This document shows, one piece after another, positions 60,801 through 62,000 of a stretch of 62,000 nucleotides of DNA. Within the stretch, counting starts at the first letter, position 1. Each line of letters starts with the position of its first letter. Source of the stretch: Glandiceps talaboti (taxonomy: Eukaryota > Hemichordata > Enteropneusta > Spengelidae); assembly GCF_964340395.1 (NCBI RefSeq), contig NC_135554.1:26905592-26967591 (forward strand), written 5' to 3'. Under the pieces are notes generated by a model. It was not told the DNA's origin and made no database searches. It saw only the letters and a program-made list of their open reading frames with translations. A program made the translations under genes and the position numbers.

Positions 60801-61051
60801 ACTTATACACCTGTATTCAAATTACAGAGTCAGACACCCGAATGAGATAGAGACATAAATTACGAGAGACTGGGGGAAAGGGTGGTAGAGAGAAGGGGAA
60901 ATGTAGTTAAGAGATCAGACTGAGTCTATTTTGTGTAGTACATCTTATAAGTTTGTCAAAATACATACCGCTTTTCTCTCCACAGAAAAACGACGTTAGG
61001 ATCATACTAGTGATGGGATACGAAGGCAAGACAAGACGAGCATTCTGTGAG
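47696..61051 (+). CDS. GABA-B receptor-like family C GPCR, N-terminal part (five exons, gene continues)
   Basis: Spliced model: 47696-47995, 52655-52792, 59063-59230, 60075-60176, 60986-61051. All introns are phase 0, giving 258 codons and no stop. A signal peptide (MVAMFKLCGLVILHFVLVCN) and a sequon-bearing linker precede the periplasmic-binding-like Venus flytrap domain. Recognisable blocks: GGWNAAGVVPAIEMAIKDVN, CDPGMATNLLY, GSGCSIAS, RFPLFFRVVQSD, HFGWKRVAVLYHD, SESFNDYPV, NDVRIIL and RRAFCE. The NDVRIIL, WKRV and SESF blocks look closest to the GABA-B subunit 2 type. Remaining lobe 2 and the seven-helix domain lie beyond the window. At the position of the GABA-contacting histidine of subunit 1 (RTHPS) this protein has RVVQS, so it may not bind GABA in the usual way. 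A role as Gi/o-coupled subunit is inferred from family. Confidence 0.87.
49291..49470. mobile_element. Palindromic MITE-like element, 180 bp
   Basis: atccatgacaaattgcgttc at the left and atccgtgacaaacttcgtcc (reverse complement of the right end) start inverted arms of about 72 bp that continue through aaccattctgcaagtcaaac and agccataaacaataaccc. A solo arm lies at 28181-28251. Confidence 0.78.
50284..50314. repeat. (GTTT)n array
   Basis: About seven GTTT units. Confidence 0.95.
52655..52792 (+). CDS. GABA-B-like exon 2: CDPG to GCS block
   Basis: The acceptor is cattcacag and the donor is cag/gtaggt. 46 codons in phase 0. Begins with the conserved CDPG and holds GSGCS, where GABA-B proteins have the ligand-side serine. 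Confidence 0.9.
52999..53175. repeat. (CA/CG)n-(ACAT)n compound array
   Basis: ACGT/ACAC units followed by about 30 ACAT units. The frames on both strands are artefacts. Confidence 0.97.
54086..55149 (-). mobile_element. 5'-truncated LINE (CR1/Jockey-like) with intact C-terminal RT reading frame
   Basis: On the minus strand a frame of 285 codons (55149 to 54292) begins exactly at FYADDSTLLFSS, the reverse-transcriptase catalytic YADD motif, and continues through LGLIIDSTLSWTSH, LHAKVSSNL, YKLQKRAIRL and FESSKLWNILPTHL to a stop at 54292. A 3' UTR and a (TTA)n-type tail follow to 54086. The codon before FYADD is TGA, which coincides with the apparent 5' truncation. The frame has no internal stops or frameshifts, so the insertion is fairly young, but it lacks the endonuclease and most of RT and cannot be autonomous. 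Confidence 0.88.
56704..56737. repeat. (TTTG)n array
   Basis: About eight TTTG units. Confidence 0.95.
56978..57040. repeat. 31-bp tandem duplication
   Basis: cattgacaatgacaaaacgc followed by acgtgtccca occurs twice with one difference. Confidence 0.92.
57172..57230. repeat. (TGTC)n array
   Basis: About 14 TGTC units inside the composite block, at the same module position as a shorter array at 58460-58480. Confidence 0.95.
57819..58103 (-). mobile_element. LINE 3' fragment inserted in the 146-bp array
   Basis: The minus strand encodes RYRAIKSRTNRFSKSFYPTA then IRTLNRA and a stop, the typical last residues of a CR1/L2-like ORF2. A 3' UTR and an (ATT)n tail follow. The insertion lies cleanly between ggtaattag and ggctatatc, which are adjacent in the other 146-bp units. 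Confidence 0.82.
59063..59230 (+). CDS. GABA-B-like exon 3: lobe 1 core
   Basis: The acceptor is ttattctag and the donor is aag/gtaagt. 56 codons in phase 0: ASFSTSGELSEKGRFPLFFR, then HFGWKRVAVL. Confidence 0.9.
59274..59441. repeat. 56-bp tandem repeat, three copies
   Basis: gaatagaaagataggagt, then cacgtatctcacctggaaat and agacactcaggt, occurs three times just after exon 3 of the GABA-B-like gene. The last two copies are nearly identical. Confidence 0.95.
60075..60176 (+). CDS. GABA-B-like exon 4
   Basis: The acceptor is tctccag and the donor is aag/gtgagt. 34 codons in phase 0, ending QVESIK. Contains SESFNDYP. Confidence 0.88.
60986..61051 (+). CDS. GABA-B-like exon 5
   Basis: The acceptor is ctctccacag and the donor is gag/gtatgt. 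22 codons in phase 0: KNDVRIILVMGYEGKTRRAF then CE, matching the NDVRIIL...KVFC block of GABA-B receptors. Confidence 0.88.
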
Positions 61052-61751
61052 GTATGTACTTGTATAAGGTGATAGCTACTGTACACAACAATATATTACG
61101 TCACACCTCTCACACGTGTTTGTGACAGGAAAAAGTTAACGTGAATACTGTACATGCCATTTGGTTGAAGGTAGTGAATAACGCACCCACCGACAATTGG
61201 TGACACTCGTTACAACTGCTGGTCGTTGGTGTGTTAAAACCAACAATCCTACGACAATTGATGGCAATCATCGAGTGTCAAAACCGAGGTCATTTCTGTA
61301 TGACGTCAATACTCAAATAATGGTGATATAACAAATAAGCTACTGGTGATGCAGAAGAGGCACTAACAGTACTCTTTTACAACGCGTCTGCGTAAGATAA
61401 AAAAAAAACATTTCCATAAAATTCTGATGTCCCGATTTTTAATTAAAACTGTAACACAACCTAGACAGTTTTTAAACCGCGAAAACTTATAATTTACTTC
61501 AAGTTTCAACAGAATATAATATTTTAGAATAACTCTCAGTGAACTATTGTACAATTTTATCTGTAACGTTTATATGAATTTGGATGTGCATTTCTTCTAC
61601 TTAGGTTTTTGTCTGTGGTGGTGGACGTGTATTCATTGGCCAAACCATACAAAGATATGAATGACAAGTAAATGAACGATATCCAAGAGAAGAATATACA
61701 TTTCTCTATAATACAGTAGTAATCGTATTCAAGCAAGCATAGGCAGTAAGG

Positions 61752-61982
61752 GAGCCTTCAGTAATAACAGGGGACGGGGGTATCAAGCCTTGTCTGTTAT
61801 CGTATCAGTGTCAGTGGTAGGATACCAAAATCACCAAATAATACAAAGTTAAATAATACAGTGACTCAAAGTAAAACCTGACCCTCACCTAACCTAATTC
61901 ATTTTTTCTAAAACTGGCCTCCCCGATTTGTAAATATGACCCCCTGATATCCTCCGGCTCTCCCCTTGTAATTACTGATGGA
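61752..61982. mobile_element. Element with inverted GGAGCC...CAGTAAT ends, about 230 bp
   Basis: ccttcagtaataacagggga at the left matches the reverse complement of the right end (ccatcagtaattacaagggg). The interior has repeated tgaccctcacc/tgaccccctg motifs. The same terminus occurs at about 35560-35594. Confidence 0.6.
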
Positions 61983-62000
61983 TTGATAAGACATGTTGAT

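Noticed and set aside
61606-61662. Possible GABA-B-like exon 6 after acceptor ttctacttag
   Set aside because: The phase 0 reading (VFVCGGGRVFIGQ) does not match the expected flytrap block and hits a stop after 19 codons.

Overview
This is an AT-rich, intron-rich animal nuclear window. Coding exons are short, separated by long introns, and joined by clean GT/AG sites. The rest is dominated by simple-sequence arrays, minisatellites, palindromic non-autonomous DNA elements (MITE-like) and 5'-truncated non-LTR retrotransposons. The gene content (CUB plus LDL-receptor class A membrane proteins, a GABA-B-like family C GPCR) and the repeat style suggest a marine invertebrate, perhaps a hemichordate or cephalochordate. 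I cannot fix the species from sequence alone.

Left edge (1-232, minus): the first coding exon of an unidentified type II membrane protein running off the window. From 233 to 11,033 I see only repeats and non-coding DNA.

11,034-25,394: two tandem, same-strand, five-exon paralogues. Each encodes signal peptide, one CUB domain, one LDLa module, one transmembrane helix and a short cytoplasmic tail (269 and 270 aa by my splicing). Intron positions and phases (1,0,1,1) are the same, and exon 2 is 143 nt in both. The tails differ: copy 1 ends in a Pro/Tyr-rich tail with PPAY and PPPY, copy 2 carries NPAY. Their introns hold 8-bp-TSD hAT-like MITEs, a TTAA-flanked palindrome and a roughly 63-copy 23-bp minisatellite.

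25,395-47,268: repeat-rich DNA without a convincing complete gene. It holds 33-, 39-, 57- and 75-bp tandem repeats, long tetranucleotide and GAT arrays, an inverted duplication (about 30.67-32.48 kb) enclosing a damaged ORF, hairpin elements and LINE fragments. On the minus strand near 46.5-47.4 kb two phase-compatible exons look like part of a GNAT-fold N-acetyltransferase.

47,696 to the right edge (plus): the first five coding exons of a GABA-B receptor-like protein (signal peptide and lobe 1 into lobe 2 of the Venus flytrap domain), all phase 0. The gene continues past the window. Its introns carry an ACAT array, a 5'-truncated LINE with a 285-codon ORF starting at the YADD motif, and a composite 146-bp tandem repeat block interrupted by a second LINE tail.
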